Shown one piece after another: positions 49,569 to 60,212 of a stretch of DNA of 64,000 nucleotides. Made by a program: the position numbers and the translations under genes. This DNA is from Liolophura sinensis. Taxonomy: Eukaryota > Mollusca > Polyplacophora > Chitonida > Chitonidae. Each line of letters opens with the position of its first letter. The stretch's first letter is position 1. The stretch is from assembly GCF_032854445.1 (NCBI RefSeq), contig NC_088295.1, positions 31,051,385-31,115,384 of the forward strand. Reading direction: 5' to 3'. Below the pieces are notes generated by a model. The model ran no database searches. It was given only the letters and a program-made list of their open reading frames with translations, and was not told where the DNA came from.

Positions 49569-50712
49569 AAAACCAGATCACATGAAAATGATCTATCAGA
49601 TCATGGTTACCTTTTCAGTTGTTGGGGATTTTAATGTTATAATTGACTACATTTGATATTTAAAAAAAGTAAAAAAGCACACGTTTGTGTAGAATTTTGT
49701 TTAAATTCAAGGCCTTTTGCCCCTTTCATCAAGGCTATTGACTCTCAAGTTTGTATGTTTAAAAATATTAACATTTCTGAGTCTTTTCATTGTTCAGTTC
49801 AGCATAGACTTACTTTTCTTTGTAAATTTGCATTGCATGTGTATTTAAGTTTTCTTCCACAAAGGATTTCACATTGAATGGTCTATCTAAGTTGTATTTT
49901 TTTTCTTTTGATACTTGAAAGCTTAAATAATTAAGTTATTTGCTTCTACATGTTTGATACACGTCAGCTCTTGTGTAATATTTGATCTGAACCAATTGAA
50001 TGACAACAGTAATTATCATAAAGCATACGATAATTTTGTTTTATGTTCTTTTTTTTATTATTATTCTTTTTTGTTATTATTATTATTTTTTTTATATATT
50101 ATTTAATCATTTTGTACTTGTAAGGGCTTTAATTACTGCATGCATTGATTATACATGTACTTTAATTGCATTGCGAATATTGTTGTATATGTATTTTTTG
50201 CTGCTTATACAATTATATTTTTGCTGATACGTACGTGGGGTTAATTGTTAAGCTTGCTAGCCTATAAATCTTTTAGTTTTTTTATCTGTTCTATTACCTT
50301 TTTTGAAGTGTGGAGTTAACATTTTTTGAGCAGATTAGTAACGATTTGCTGTCACCTCATGACAAAACATACTGATGTGCTTCCACATGTTGTTTTATAT
50401 AATTATATATCATCCGTGTAAGTACCTTGACAGACCCATGTAGATGATAGTGGACTTGGAGATAGCTGTGCAAATTGTGTAATGTAAGGGGGGTAACTCT
50501 AGCAGAGATCTGAATTGGCTATTGCAGTCCAGTTGTGGACAAAGAGCAGTGATAACAGGAGTACTGTACATGTGTCACTCCAGGATTAGATTACTTCCGT
50601 ATAAATTTAATATGAAATGGTTTGACAGTTAATCAAACAATCAGTGATGATTTTAGTGATTACTAAATTACCTAATTACTGGAGAACCCTCATTGATCAA
50701 GGGGCATCATAA
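49569..50712. other. No gene seen; T-rich low complexity
   Basis: 50038-50103 is a T-rich stretch with TTA repeats. Frames across it are low-complexity artefacts. Nothing else recognised. Confidence 0.45.
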
Positions 50713-50830
50713 TGGCAGAGTTCAGTGGTCTCTGAGCAGTGAGGTTTGGAGTTCAAATCTAGATCTGGTTAGGTTGGCTGTGACTTCACGAGGATTTCAG
50801 TGTGTTGTGGCTCCCTGGGGGCTATGTTTG
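50713..50830 (+). mobile_element. Possible tRNA-like SINE head
   Basis: TGGCAGAGTTCAGTGG at 50713 resembles an A box and GGAGTTCAAATC at 50748-50759 fits a B box (GTTCAAATC), 38 bp apart as in a tRNA. The intervening and following sequence does not match families A or B and does not fold as an obvious tRNA. No tail identified. Confidence 0.3.
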
Positions 50831-51411
50831 ATTTACTCCCCAAAACCTGCTCACGGCCACATAAGAGCAAAAACTCTTTTCCACTCTAATCAAATACACA
50901 GATCTACATGTACATGAATTGTTCATGGTTTGATTTGTCAAGTATAAAATGGGGTTGCATCAGAGGAAATTATCCCTCCCAACAACACGCATACACTCAC
51001 TTCTTTTTTTCTGTGGGCTAATTTATAGATAATCTCTGCTCAAAATTTCATTTAGACGACCTTATAAAACATGTAAGCGAAAAAAAGCACAGCTGAATGG
51101 AACAAGGTAAATTCTTTGACCACATAGATGACATCTGTGGTGTTTTGGATTAACATGAGTGTGTAAACTTCTTCTTGCCTAGAATCCTGAATCCTGAAGA
51201 AAAAGAAGCCAATTGCCCCACTCTTGAGGCCATGTATGTCTCCAGGGACCATTGAACTTTAGGCAAGGATTAGCAATATTCTCTAGTTTATCTGTCAAGT
51301 TTGAATTAATGTGGGTGGGGATAATTCATCTTGTCTAGTTCCTCAACTCGGAGAAAAGAGATTGAAGTCAAAGCTTGTCTGATCGGATCTGATGTTGCCT
51401 TGCAACCACCT
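50831..51411. other. No gene seen
   Basis: Unremarkable AT-rich sequence. Confidence 0.45.
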
Positions 51412-51481
51412 CTCCCCCCCTCCCTCCCTCCCTCCCTCCCTCCCCCATTTCTTTCTCTCCTCTCCCCCCCCCCCCACCCCC
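51412..51481. repeat. Homopyrimidine tract with (TCCC)n and poly-C
   Basis: A C7 run, then six consecutive TCCC units to 51446, a short T-rich break, and a C12 run with ACCCCC to 51481. The minus strand therefore has many GGG tracts with one-base loops, which is a strong G-quadruplex pattern; the plus strand fits an i-motif or triplex-forming mirror repeat. Confidence 0.95.
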
Positions 51482-51773
51482 GGCCATGTACATATATGTC
51501 ACCAAAGACTGTTGAACTTTAAGGAAGGATTAGCGATAGACTGTATTTAAGCTGTCAGAAATTTGGATAATGAAACTCTGAACATATGTTTCACTTATGG
51601 GAGTTTTAAGGTGTTGGGCTGTTGCCTTAGGGTGGGAATTTAGCCAGGCCGTTGCTTTGTGTGACGGCAAGGGATGGGTCACCTGAGGGTTTGTGGGGAC
51701 TGGGGTAAAGTCCAAGGTGCTCATTACCTGACTGCCCCCAGCACTGACGTCAACACCAGCCTCTCCTTTACAG

Positions 51774-51925
51774 TACAGCCATGGCAGTTCTCTGACAGTG
51801 TGCGTACCATCTGAGCTGGACCCCTGTCACATCACTGGCTGGCCGCTGGCACAGACCGAGTTATCAGGAAATAACGAGGATATACTAATGATGGTCATTG
51901 ATATTTTCATATCACAGTGTGACAG
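51774..51925 (+). other. Exon-like island, unidentified
   Basis: The acceptor is good (CACCAGCCTCTCCTTTACAG before 51774). One frame is open for 50 codons, and a consensus donor, GACAG then GTGAAG, lies at 51926. The other two frames close within about 40 bp. Composition is GC-richer than the neighbourhood. It would enter in phase 0 and leave in phase 2. No family recognised, and it could be chance. Confidence 0.28.
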
Positions 51926-52739
51926 GTGAAGTGCTGGTGTGGCAGGCGTGTATCAGTCCTGACCGGCCGGCCTGTCAGGCTGGGTCAGCCACATCTACCG
52001 GTAGTGACGGAAACAGAATAAGAGATGTGGAAACCAAGTGTGAGCCATGTCTGCGCCATACCTGAACAGTGAAACCCCACGAAATATCCCCATCATGGTG
52101 TCAGGCTGCTCCAAAACCTGCCACTTGATACACACATGTCTGTTTTCTTTTACTCCAGACATCAGTTAGGTTCTAAAACTTATCGACATTTACTGATGTC
52201 ATTGGCCAAAGACACTTTCATGCATGTGTATGCATGCATGCATACCAGAAATAGAAAATCCAAAATATACATAAGGAGGCACGTTTACATTTATTTTCTA
52301 TATTTAAATAAAAATAGATCATATATGTGTAAGTTGAAACATTTCCGTCCTTAAATTATGTGTGCAATTTGTAGTTGTAGTCAACATTAGTTGAATCTTC
52401 ATATCACAGTCACAGACACAGACATTAGTTGACTAATGAGTGTGTATTTGCCAGTGTTATGTATTTATCGTGTGGTATTCAGTCCAACAATGTGTGTAGG
52501 TTTTAAGTTTCCAAATATCTACATGCACTTTGTATGGCGATAGGTAAACACCAGTGGTGTATTGTATGAAGATGTATGTGTAATTGACACTCATGATTTG
52601 CCCATATAAAGTTGTTATTTGATAAAATCATTAGAGATAATGTACTGTAAGGTTCAGGAGTTGATGGTAATTAGCTGGATTGTTCCGCTTTATGTATAAT
52701 TGTGAATTCAGACATAACCAGTTGTTGACAATCACATGC

Positions 52740-52740
<1 letters not shown>
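51926..52740. other. No gene seen
   Basis: Starts GC-rich (CTGACCGGCCGGCCTG near 51958), then becomes AT-rich. No exon recognised. Confidence 0.4.

Positions 52741-52794
<54 letters not shown>
52741..52794. repeat. (TA)n microsatellite
   Basis: About 54 bp of pure TA repeat. An Ile-Tyr repeat frame across it is an artefact. Confidence 0.97.
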
Positions 52795-52797
<3 letters not shown>

Positions 52798-54155
52798 ACA
52801 GTCTGGTGTAGAAAAACACTATAACAATGGCTGTATTATAAAGGGCCTAGTGATTACTGTAATTTACCTAATGGTTGATCTGTCAAAATGCACTTTCACA
52901 GCCACATTAAGGCCTGAAAGCAATACTTTTGAGGCCAACACAAGCAGTAGATCAAATTTTGAGGGAAAAAAATAATTTTTAAGGGGCACTATGTAGATAA
53001 ATATTCAAGAAAAACCTGCCACCTGAAAATTGCTAAACTTTAGGGGAAGTACAGTATTTTGTTCTGCACTTTTAGGCATATCCATTCTCTGTCCCTACAG
53101 CAGGCAGATAAATTCAGTGGGGTATAGGTGTGAGAAATCTCTATGATAGCATTGTAGTGGCTCTCTAAACTAGCTTGCCTGTGTGACATTATATATATGT
53201 AAGTAGGTGTTGTATGCATGTGTACCACAGCCTTGTGAATGACAGCTGGGGATATGCCAAACACTGGCTCGTATTGTCCGTCCCCCAGGTTACTCTAGCT
53301 TAGTACACCGTCATGCAGCATTTCTATAGCACTATTGACATCCCACAGCCAGCGGACAATCATAGCAGCTAAAGGGACGCAATCTAACTGGACAAGCTGT
53401 ACCTGTAATCTTTTTACCTGCGGGACATCAAACAGGAGCAATTTCATTGGCGCTGTGAGAAAGTGAATGATGCACCAAATGCATCCGGCTCAGACTATAC
53501 CAGTCCTTATAGAATTTCCTTGAATAGGAAACATTGGAAGCATGCTTTCATTGGATACATATGTCTCCGTGGTAAACACTCATTGTGCTCAGTAAGGTGA
53601 ACTCTCTGGACTTTAACATCTATATAACCTATTTACAAATGCAGTTCTGCTTTAGCAGTTTTCATGTGAACTTGTGTCTTGGATAAGTGACAAAGAGACT
53701 GGGGTGAATCAGAGCAAAAATTCAGCTTCCGTGGAGTGGAGAGAGCTCTTCCTGTTCCTGGTTATAGTCCTCATCTATCTGACACAGAAAATCTGACTGG
53801 GGGTAATTGTGACCCACAGCTAAGTGTTTACATCCTGAAAGACCATGTGATTGTGAAATGCAATACCTACATGGTAGCATATATATGAAAAATGTACACA
53901 TGTAGCTGCATGTATTTAAACTTTGACTGTCATGTGTGAAGGTTTACTATTGTCAAAATGGATAGTGATTGTCAACAGTGAATTTTGCTTGGAGAATTTA
54001 TTGAATTGTCTTTCTGGTCTGAATGGACACGGCAAGGATCATCCATTGGACGATTATGCAGTAAATGACAGATGGTTAGGATACTGAAACAAAGATGGCC
54101 TCCAAGGAGCGTCATTGATAAATTTGTTTATGCAGAGCAAAATGGTCCTTAATGA
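52795..54155. other. No gene seen
   Basis: Includes a GC-richer patch at 53260-53420 preceded by an acceptor-like CCGTCCCCCAG, but all three frames close quickly. Otherwise AT-rich. Confidence 0.4.
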
Positions 54156-54215
54156 GAAGAAATGGGTTCCCTGTTGTGTCCTCACCACTTGTTGATGCCT
54201 CACAAAGTGATGAAG

Positions 54216-54335
54216 GTTACAGACTCTGACGAATCCTCAGGCCCCATGGTTACCATGAACAGGTTCAGCCGAGCATGTCGGGCTTGTGGGTCCCCAGCTC
54301 CTCCTAAACTCACACGCTCAAAGAGCTGGAGTGAG
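54216..54335 (+). CDS. Putative coding exon, unidentified protein
   Basis: The frame is open from 54156 to a consensus donor (GAG then GTGAGC at 54336), leaving in phase 0. The peptide ends with CRACGSPAPPKLTRSKSWSE. This is a Cys-rich then Pro-rich stretch followed by a basic Ser motif (RSKSWS) of the kind phosphorylated by basophilic kinases or bound by 14-3-3. An acidic patch (TDSDESSG) lies near its start. The 5' edge is uncertain: AG at 54215 gives phase 0 and 40 residues; the nearer AG at 54207 would need phase 1; the ATG at 54162 or 54246 could make it a first exon. I do not recognise the family. Confidence 0.45.
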
Positions 54336-54686
54336 GTGAGCATGAACTTTAGACGTCAGTACCATTACGCTAAGAAGACTGTCTATTGCATCGTGTTATG
54401 TTTTCATTATAGAACAAGCATACTCGTTATTATTGACGTCTTTGAGGGTTTGTAATGGGGGTGTTGAATAATACACATGTTTTGATTCTTCTTTCATCCC
54501 TGGATTATTATCTGCTCCAAATAATAGCCTCCTTGATGGAATGATTTAATAGTGGGTACTTGTTTGATACTGTTATTAGTTACATAACTCTCTCTGGGTG
54601 TAAGTCAGGAGAGATCACGTCCTTGCACATGTAGATTGAAAAACTATCAAATAGATATGATTGCACTTTTTTTGGAGAATGATCAG

Positions 54687-55252
54687 AAACCAGAAAAACA
54701 ACTGTATGTGTATACAGAACTGCTGTGTGTTTTTTTTTATAGAACATACAGTTAGCTGTACCTGCATGTATTTCCTCTGGTTCAGGTATGACATTGGTTC
54801 TTATGGACAGTTTTAAATAATTGGTTCAGAAACAAGAAAAAAACTGTACATGTATATAGTACTGCTGTGTGTTTTGTTTATAGAACATACAGTTAGCTGT
54901 GCCTGCATGTATTTCCTCTGGTTCAGGTATGACATTGGTTCTTATGGACAGTTTTAAATAATTGGTTCAGAAACAAGAAAAAAACTGTACATGTATATAG
55001 TACTGCTGTGTGTTTTGTTTATAGAACATACAGTTAGCTGTACCTGCATGTATTTTCTCTGGTTCAGGTATGCATTGGTTCTTATGGACAGTTTTAAATA
55101 ATTGGTTCAGAAACAAGAAAAAAACTGTACATGTAGATAGTACTGCTGTGTGTTTTGTTTATAGAACATACAATTACATGGACGTACATGTGTTTTCTCT
55201 GGTTCAGGTATGACATTGGTTCTTGTGGACAGTTTTGAATTATTGGTTCAGA
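54687..55252 (+). repeat. 141-bp tandem repeat, four units, each with mini-exon look
   Basis: Unit starts (AAACAAGAAAAAAACTG or its variant) at 54687, 54830, 54971 and 55111, spaced 143, 141 and 140 bp. Units two and three are nearly identical. Each holds a T-rich run ending in TATAG, then a 43-bp segment starting AACATACA and ending TGGTTCAG, then GTATG. That is an acceptor, a short block and a donor in order. The blocks are at 54743-54785, 54884-54926, 55025-55067 and 55165-55207. Confidence 0.93.
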
Positions 55253-57102
55253 TAAGAGGGGCATTGTAATAAGCAGTTTTAAGATGTCGTCCAGAAAACA
55301 CACATTACCGGAGGACATCTAACGTGTGTCATCTTTATGGAGGCATGTAACAAAAGCTAAAAGATCGTATGATTGATGGGTGCTTTTTATCATTTATTGC
55401 AGCCACAAGTCGACATCTAGATAGATAGCTGTGTGCTTATGACAATGGCAGCTAAAGGGGGGACTCAATTCCATGGTAATCTTGAGTGGCAATGTAAAAC
55501 AAGACTATAAAAACGTTTTGCAATAAAGCTTGCAAGAAGACAAAGAAAGATACAAATGTCGTGTGACATTAGCATGCATCTCAATAGTATTTTATATCTT
55601 GAAATCTTAGCATGACTGCAGGCATGGGTGATAAATTTTTTGATTACTACAAAATGATGGGGAGGGTGGAGGGGAAGGATGTATGTGCAGGTATTTGATG
55701 TTTGTATGGTCTAATGAATTAGAGCTTAACAAAACGTTGCAGTGGTAATACACATGTGTGAATGGTGGTACATCAGTAAATACGTGTTAATCAGGTATAT
55801 TCTACATGTATATGGTTTGGCAGAGCAAATGATGACTTTAGTAAAAATTGCTCTGTGTGACACAAAGTAAATAGGGTAATAAGCTAGTGGAAAAAGTGAG
55901 AGTTTTAGCACTAAATTATAATCATAGTATTTCATGACTTTTATTTGCCTCTAAAAATGTCCATTTTTAGGCAACCTTTGTAGGCTAATTACTACAGTAT
56001 ACATATACCTGTAATGTTTGTGTGTCAATTACAGCGTTTATCAGCTACACACAGATAGAATGACACACATGTTTGTGGATCACAGTTTTTAGCAGAACGA
56101 GACACGCAACCTGCACTTGGTGACGAGTGGTTCTTCCTTGGAGATTTCACAAGACTTTTTTCTCCAAACTTTTATACAGCTGAATGGCCAGACTGTTATC
56201 ATATCAGTGTATACCCTAATTCTTCTAACTTTCACAACACATATTAGTAGTGCTGAAAGCACTGAATTACATTTCTATCTCAGTTTGGTGGAAAAATAAG
56301 GATGTGAATATGTATGTAGATAGGCCATAGCCATGTGAAAAAAAAGAGACTGAATACTCATGTTACGATTTCATGTATATTTACTAAAAAGAGCAGACCA
56401 GTGTTCCAAAAATTAGAAGAATTTCAGTACTATGGTAATAAATGTAGAATTAGCCATTTGTAAAAATTCATTGAAAAAAGTTTTTAAATTTAGATTTTAA
56501 TTATTACTTGTGCAACTCTCTTTCTAAGTCAGTGTGATCAGGTTAAATCTGATTTGTGAAAGCAAGTCTGTGAATAATTAGCTTCTCTGCAGCTTCATGA
56601 TAGCATAGGTATAGACTGGCAGAGCACAGTATATTAACACGGAACATTTCTTCGTACAGGTACGGGTACATTTGCCATTCAAGTTTTAAAAGTATAAATA
56701 TTATGTTCATGCACACCCATAGTGTCCAGCAATAGTGTCGCTCCACCAATCTTTTGTAAGTATCATCACATGAGTTGTGAGAGCTTGTCATTATTGGTTT
56801 CATTACAAAGTTGAGAGATAAATGTTTGTACAAGTGAGAAGTCTTAAGATCTACATTCATTGTCTACATGGCTAACAACATCTTAGCCAGCCTTATAAAG
56901 ATCAAAGATACAGGTTATGTTTATTAAGCCAGTTTAATAGGCCATTGGTGTAAACGGCTCTGCAAGAGATCATGTCCTAAATCTGATTTACTTATTTGCA
57001 AAATGACAACAGAGACTTTTGGCGTGTTGGTTGTTTTGAAGAGTATGTTTGACGGGAACACCTTATGCCCCTGAGTATTGTCAAGTCAGATTTACACTCG
57101 GG
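55253..57102. other. No gene seen
   Basis: AT-rich; the minus-strand frame at 56543-56860 has no recognised domain. An acceptor-like TTTTTTTTTTCTGTGTCAG ends near 57128 but is followed by T-rich noncoding sequence. Confidence 0.4.
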
Positions 57103-57198
57103 CTCTAATTTTTTTTTTCTGTGTCAGGATGTTTTTATTTGTTTTTGTCAGTGCAGATTATGTAGATAGCACATTGATGATGGAGATAGTGCTGTTGT

Positions 57199-57471
57199 TT
57201 GGTTAATATCTTATTAAGGGAGCTATATTCCTGGGTTCCCCCCTCCCCCAGCACTGCTGGGACCCCCCTAGGAAAGGAGCCTGTTTTTGAAAGCCCCGTC
57301 GCTAAGCTGTGTATAAATATATCTAGTGTGGTCGAGTCGCTCTGTCAAACATGTAGCAGTCGTGTACGCGGGAGATTTCAGCTCCACATTTCCTCGACCA
57401 TTCATGCTCGGCCAGCTAAGTTCTTTCTTTATTTTAAGGAAAAATCCAGCGGCCTTCACAGGACTGCATAG
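57199..57471 (+). other. GC-richer open frame, promoter region or exon
   Basis: The frame is open for 90 codons. A very strong acceptor-like sequence (GGTTCCCCCCTCCCCCAG) ends at 57251, but no good donor follows before the stop at 57469. The same stretch contains a TATA-like box and several CpGs. I favour promoter plus 5' leader for the exon at 57788; a terminal exon is the alternative. CCCAGCACTGCTGGG near 57247 is a perfect 7-bp-arm hairpin. Confidence 0.3.
57312..57320 (+). promoter_or_regulatory. TATA-like box
   Basis: TATAAATAT lies in a GC-richer, CpG-containing stretch. About 30 bp downstream (near 57343) transcription could start. The first ATG after it (57351) is followed directly by TAG, a minimal start-stop upstream frame. 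The next supported coding block is at 57788. TATA-like words are common in AT-rich DNA, so this rests on context. Confidence 0.3.
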
Positions 57472-57787
57472 CTAAACTCGAAGATCTCAGTGTGCCAGGT
57501 CTGCCAGAACAGTGGTTGACGATCTCTTTTTTGGCGGTGTTAGATTTTTTTTTCATGCCCCTGTGATGGAATTACTTATTATACAAGTATTTGTAACCTT
57601 GCGACACTTGCATGGATGAAAATAGAAATTTACATTCATGGCAAAGATGCTTAATGGTGGCGACTGAATTTATCACGGCACAGACAGCTTAGACAGTTAT
57701 ATACTCTACTTAATGGCCTGCTCCCCGTGTGTATTACCTCACTGTATAACCATGGCTACTCTGTGAAGGATATCTCACTCTTCTCTA

Positions 57788-57952
57788 ATGGAGAATTTTC
57801 CTTTCCTCACGATGAAAGACAATAACAATGAAGATTTCCTGTCTTCGGTGTTGTCCGTGTCTTGCTGGCTGGATGACCACTACGAAGATGCCGATTCTGT
57901 GTTTGACTTGTTTCAGGAGTCTACAAACCTTCGTGACAGAGTGGATAGCGAG
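57788..57952 (+). CDS. Putative coding exon, unidentified protein
   Basis: Open frame up to a usable donor (GAG then GTAAAA at 57953), leaving in phase 0. The 55-residue peptide from the ATG at 57788 includes SVSCWLDDHYEDADSVFDLF and QESTNLRDRVDSE. It is strongly acidic, with spaced Trp, Tyr and Phe and a helical end, and looks far more like protein than neighbouring frames. If internal, AG at 57793 after CTCACTCTTCTCTAATGGAG gives a phase-0 exon of 159 bp. If first, ATG at 57788 or 57812 (A at -3) would start it. The opposite-strand 69-codon frame is a shadow. Family not recognised. Confidence 0.5.
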
Positions 57953-59775
57953 GTAAAATTGATCTGGTTTTGTCGTGATTGTGATTCTAAACATGCCTGT
58001 ATTTCAGGCTCTTAAAGAATTAGCAGAGCTCTAGACATCATCAAAGACTTTTGGAAAACTTACTAGTGTTAGTTTCTCAGAACCACATATGGGAGCATAC
58101 TGTATTTTTCAGGCAAATGTCATTTTAAGAACCATTAGGGTTTCTGTCATGATTCTTGAGTGAATAGGAGTGAGCAGGTTGAACTCTAAGGCAGATATGC
58201 CATATTCAGTGTACGCAGTGCCGAAACTAATTATTCCACCTGGAATATGCAGTATAACTTTTGTGATTAAATTCTGGTATTATGGCCTCCCCACTGGTCA
58301 TTCAGAATGACTTCCTATCCTGATTTACATTCGGTTTGAGATTGGACATGATTAGACTGATGTGAAGATCTAATGAGAATTTGAAAAAATTACTATCACA
58401 TTTTCATACAAAACTGTTCATTGAAATAATTTTAAAAATAAAAGAAATAGTGGTGACTGTTGTCAGCAAACTGTTCCTCTGGCAGGTCATATGATCAGCT
58501 ATTTTCAGTGTTGCTTGCATTGGGAGTTCACAAGCTGACAAGCATACTTCTCTAGTTAGTTATGCAATAGTTGTGAACAGTTGTCTATATACTGACATCC
58601 TGGAGTAACACCTTGAGTGACATTGATGGTTCAATTTATGCCTAATTGATTTCCCTTGTTTATGTTTATGGAAGCATGTTTGTCCTCTCTGTATCTTAAG
58701 GCTTCATTAAAGAATTTCCTAGCTCCCCCCACCCTCCACCCCCCACCCCTCAACCTCTACCCAGTCGCAGCCATCTTCACTTTAATGTTTTTGGTCTTGC
58801 CAGATGATCTTTCGTTTGATGACAGGTTTGTAATAAATTTCCTGATAACAGTTAAGGGACATGATGATATGCATTGTACACCATGTAGTGCCGTTGGCTA
58901 ATTGGAAGAGAGATTGCTATATATTGTGAGGTGCCAGAGTGCTGGCTGTTGTACCAAAATATCAAAGTTAATTTGGCCATTAGCTTGCACCTTGCCATGT
59001 TCAGAATACAGGGAAGTTGAAGCGTGTTGGTATTTCTCCCCAATCAGCGCTTTGATGTGTCATCAATTCACCTGGCCTGTACATGCATCTCAGTCAAGCC
59101 AACATCTGTATGGCTAACGGCGGTATACAGATGTCGGCTTTATGTCACAAGCCCACACGACTTGCTTTTCTGGTTCTCTGTCTTTATTAGTACATTGAGA
59201 TACACCCAGACTAGCCTATTATTCTGTAAAATAGTAGTTTTGTTCATGTATCTGTAGATACATATATTATAACCTGATATCAGATTGATCTGTTGTCTGT
59301 TGACCTTGAGGTAATCTGCGTTGCCTCGCGTTACAGACTCTGATCTGATGTGAGGAGATAGTAATCATATCTATACCATTGCTAAGATATGCCAGGCTAG
59401 TCATCTACACGTGTGCAACAGTAAGTAGAATTTTGACATGGATCAGGTAGATACCAGACACTTGTAGAACATATATGTACTTGTACTGTATGTCATTTCA
59501 AAAGATTGTTCAAAGTTTGTTTAAAGAATTCTTAAATTTCTCCTCAGCTGTACATGAAAGTTATGTTGGTGAAAGTGTGCTTTTCCAGCGGTGAAAGATA
59601 CAGTTTGGGTCACTGTTTGCCTTGTAACTAGACTTGAGTGTATGTTGTACAAATTCATGTTTCTTTCACCAGATATGTATTTTTTGGTTTCCTCATGTGT
59701 ACATAATACCTATAAATGCATAGAAAATAATGTATTGTGTGGTATTCTAGGTGTATTTTACAGGTGTTTTTGATT
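57953..59775. other. Probable intron; C-rich tract
   Basis: No further exon recognised. A C-rich tract at 58724-58749 (C6, C3, C6 and C4 runs) gives a G-quadruplex pattern on the minus strand. Frames at 58852-59257 are open on both strands without recognisable peptides. Confidence 0.4.
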
Positions 59776-59920
59776 GAGCGAGTGCTTGAGGTTTAACACC
59801 AGACTTAACAATTTTTCAGTCATGACGAGGAAGGAATCCTTAGAGTGCATGTAATGTGCCTCCTTGTTGCAGGACGGATTTCCACTGCTCTTTTATCTAG
59901 TGCTGCTTCACTGAGACTAC
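59776..59920 (-). mobile_element. SINE family B, long copy
   Basis: The plus strand reads GAGCGAGTGCTTGAGGTTTA, CTTAACAATTTTTCAGTCAT, GAAGGAATCCTTAGAGTGCA, CTCCTTGTTGCAGGACGGA, TTCCACTGCTCTTTTATCTA and GTGCTGCTTCACTGAGAC. Aligns along its length with 45326-45478. The right end gives no tRNA-like head, so the copy is probably 5'-truncated. Confidence 0.82.
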
Positions 59921-60118
59921 AGGTGTTTTGAAATCTTAACAGATAATATTTCATCAGTGTGCCCATGAGCAATGTGTAATGAATCAAATGTCTGATGTAA
60001 ACCAGGCTCCATTTTGTACCAGCAGTAGATATTAAGATTAACTTAGAATTCAGTTTTAAGTGCCCAAAATAGTACAAATTTTCTGTGGAAAAAAGCATTG
60101 CTTGTTCAAGACCTTTGA

Positions 60119-60212
60119 GATGGAAACCCACGACCATCTGCAGGTTGCTGACAGAAATTCCCACATTCAGGAATTGAGGAAGCCAGCATGAGCTGGACTT
60201 GAACTTTATAGC
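60119..60212 (-). mobile_element. SINE family A, middle fragment
   Basis: The minus strand reads AAGTTCAAGTCCAGCTCATG, CTGGCTTCCTCAATTCCTG, TCAGCAACCTGCAGATGGTC and GTGGGTTTCC. This is the B box to middle domain of family A with neither full head nor tail. Confidence 0.75.

Noticed and set aside
50000-50227. 75-codon hydrophobic frame, possible membrane protein
   Set aside because: Low-complexity T-rich DNA encodes Phe, Leu, Ile and Tyr runs by composition alone.
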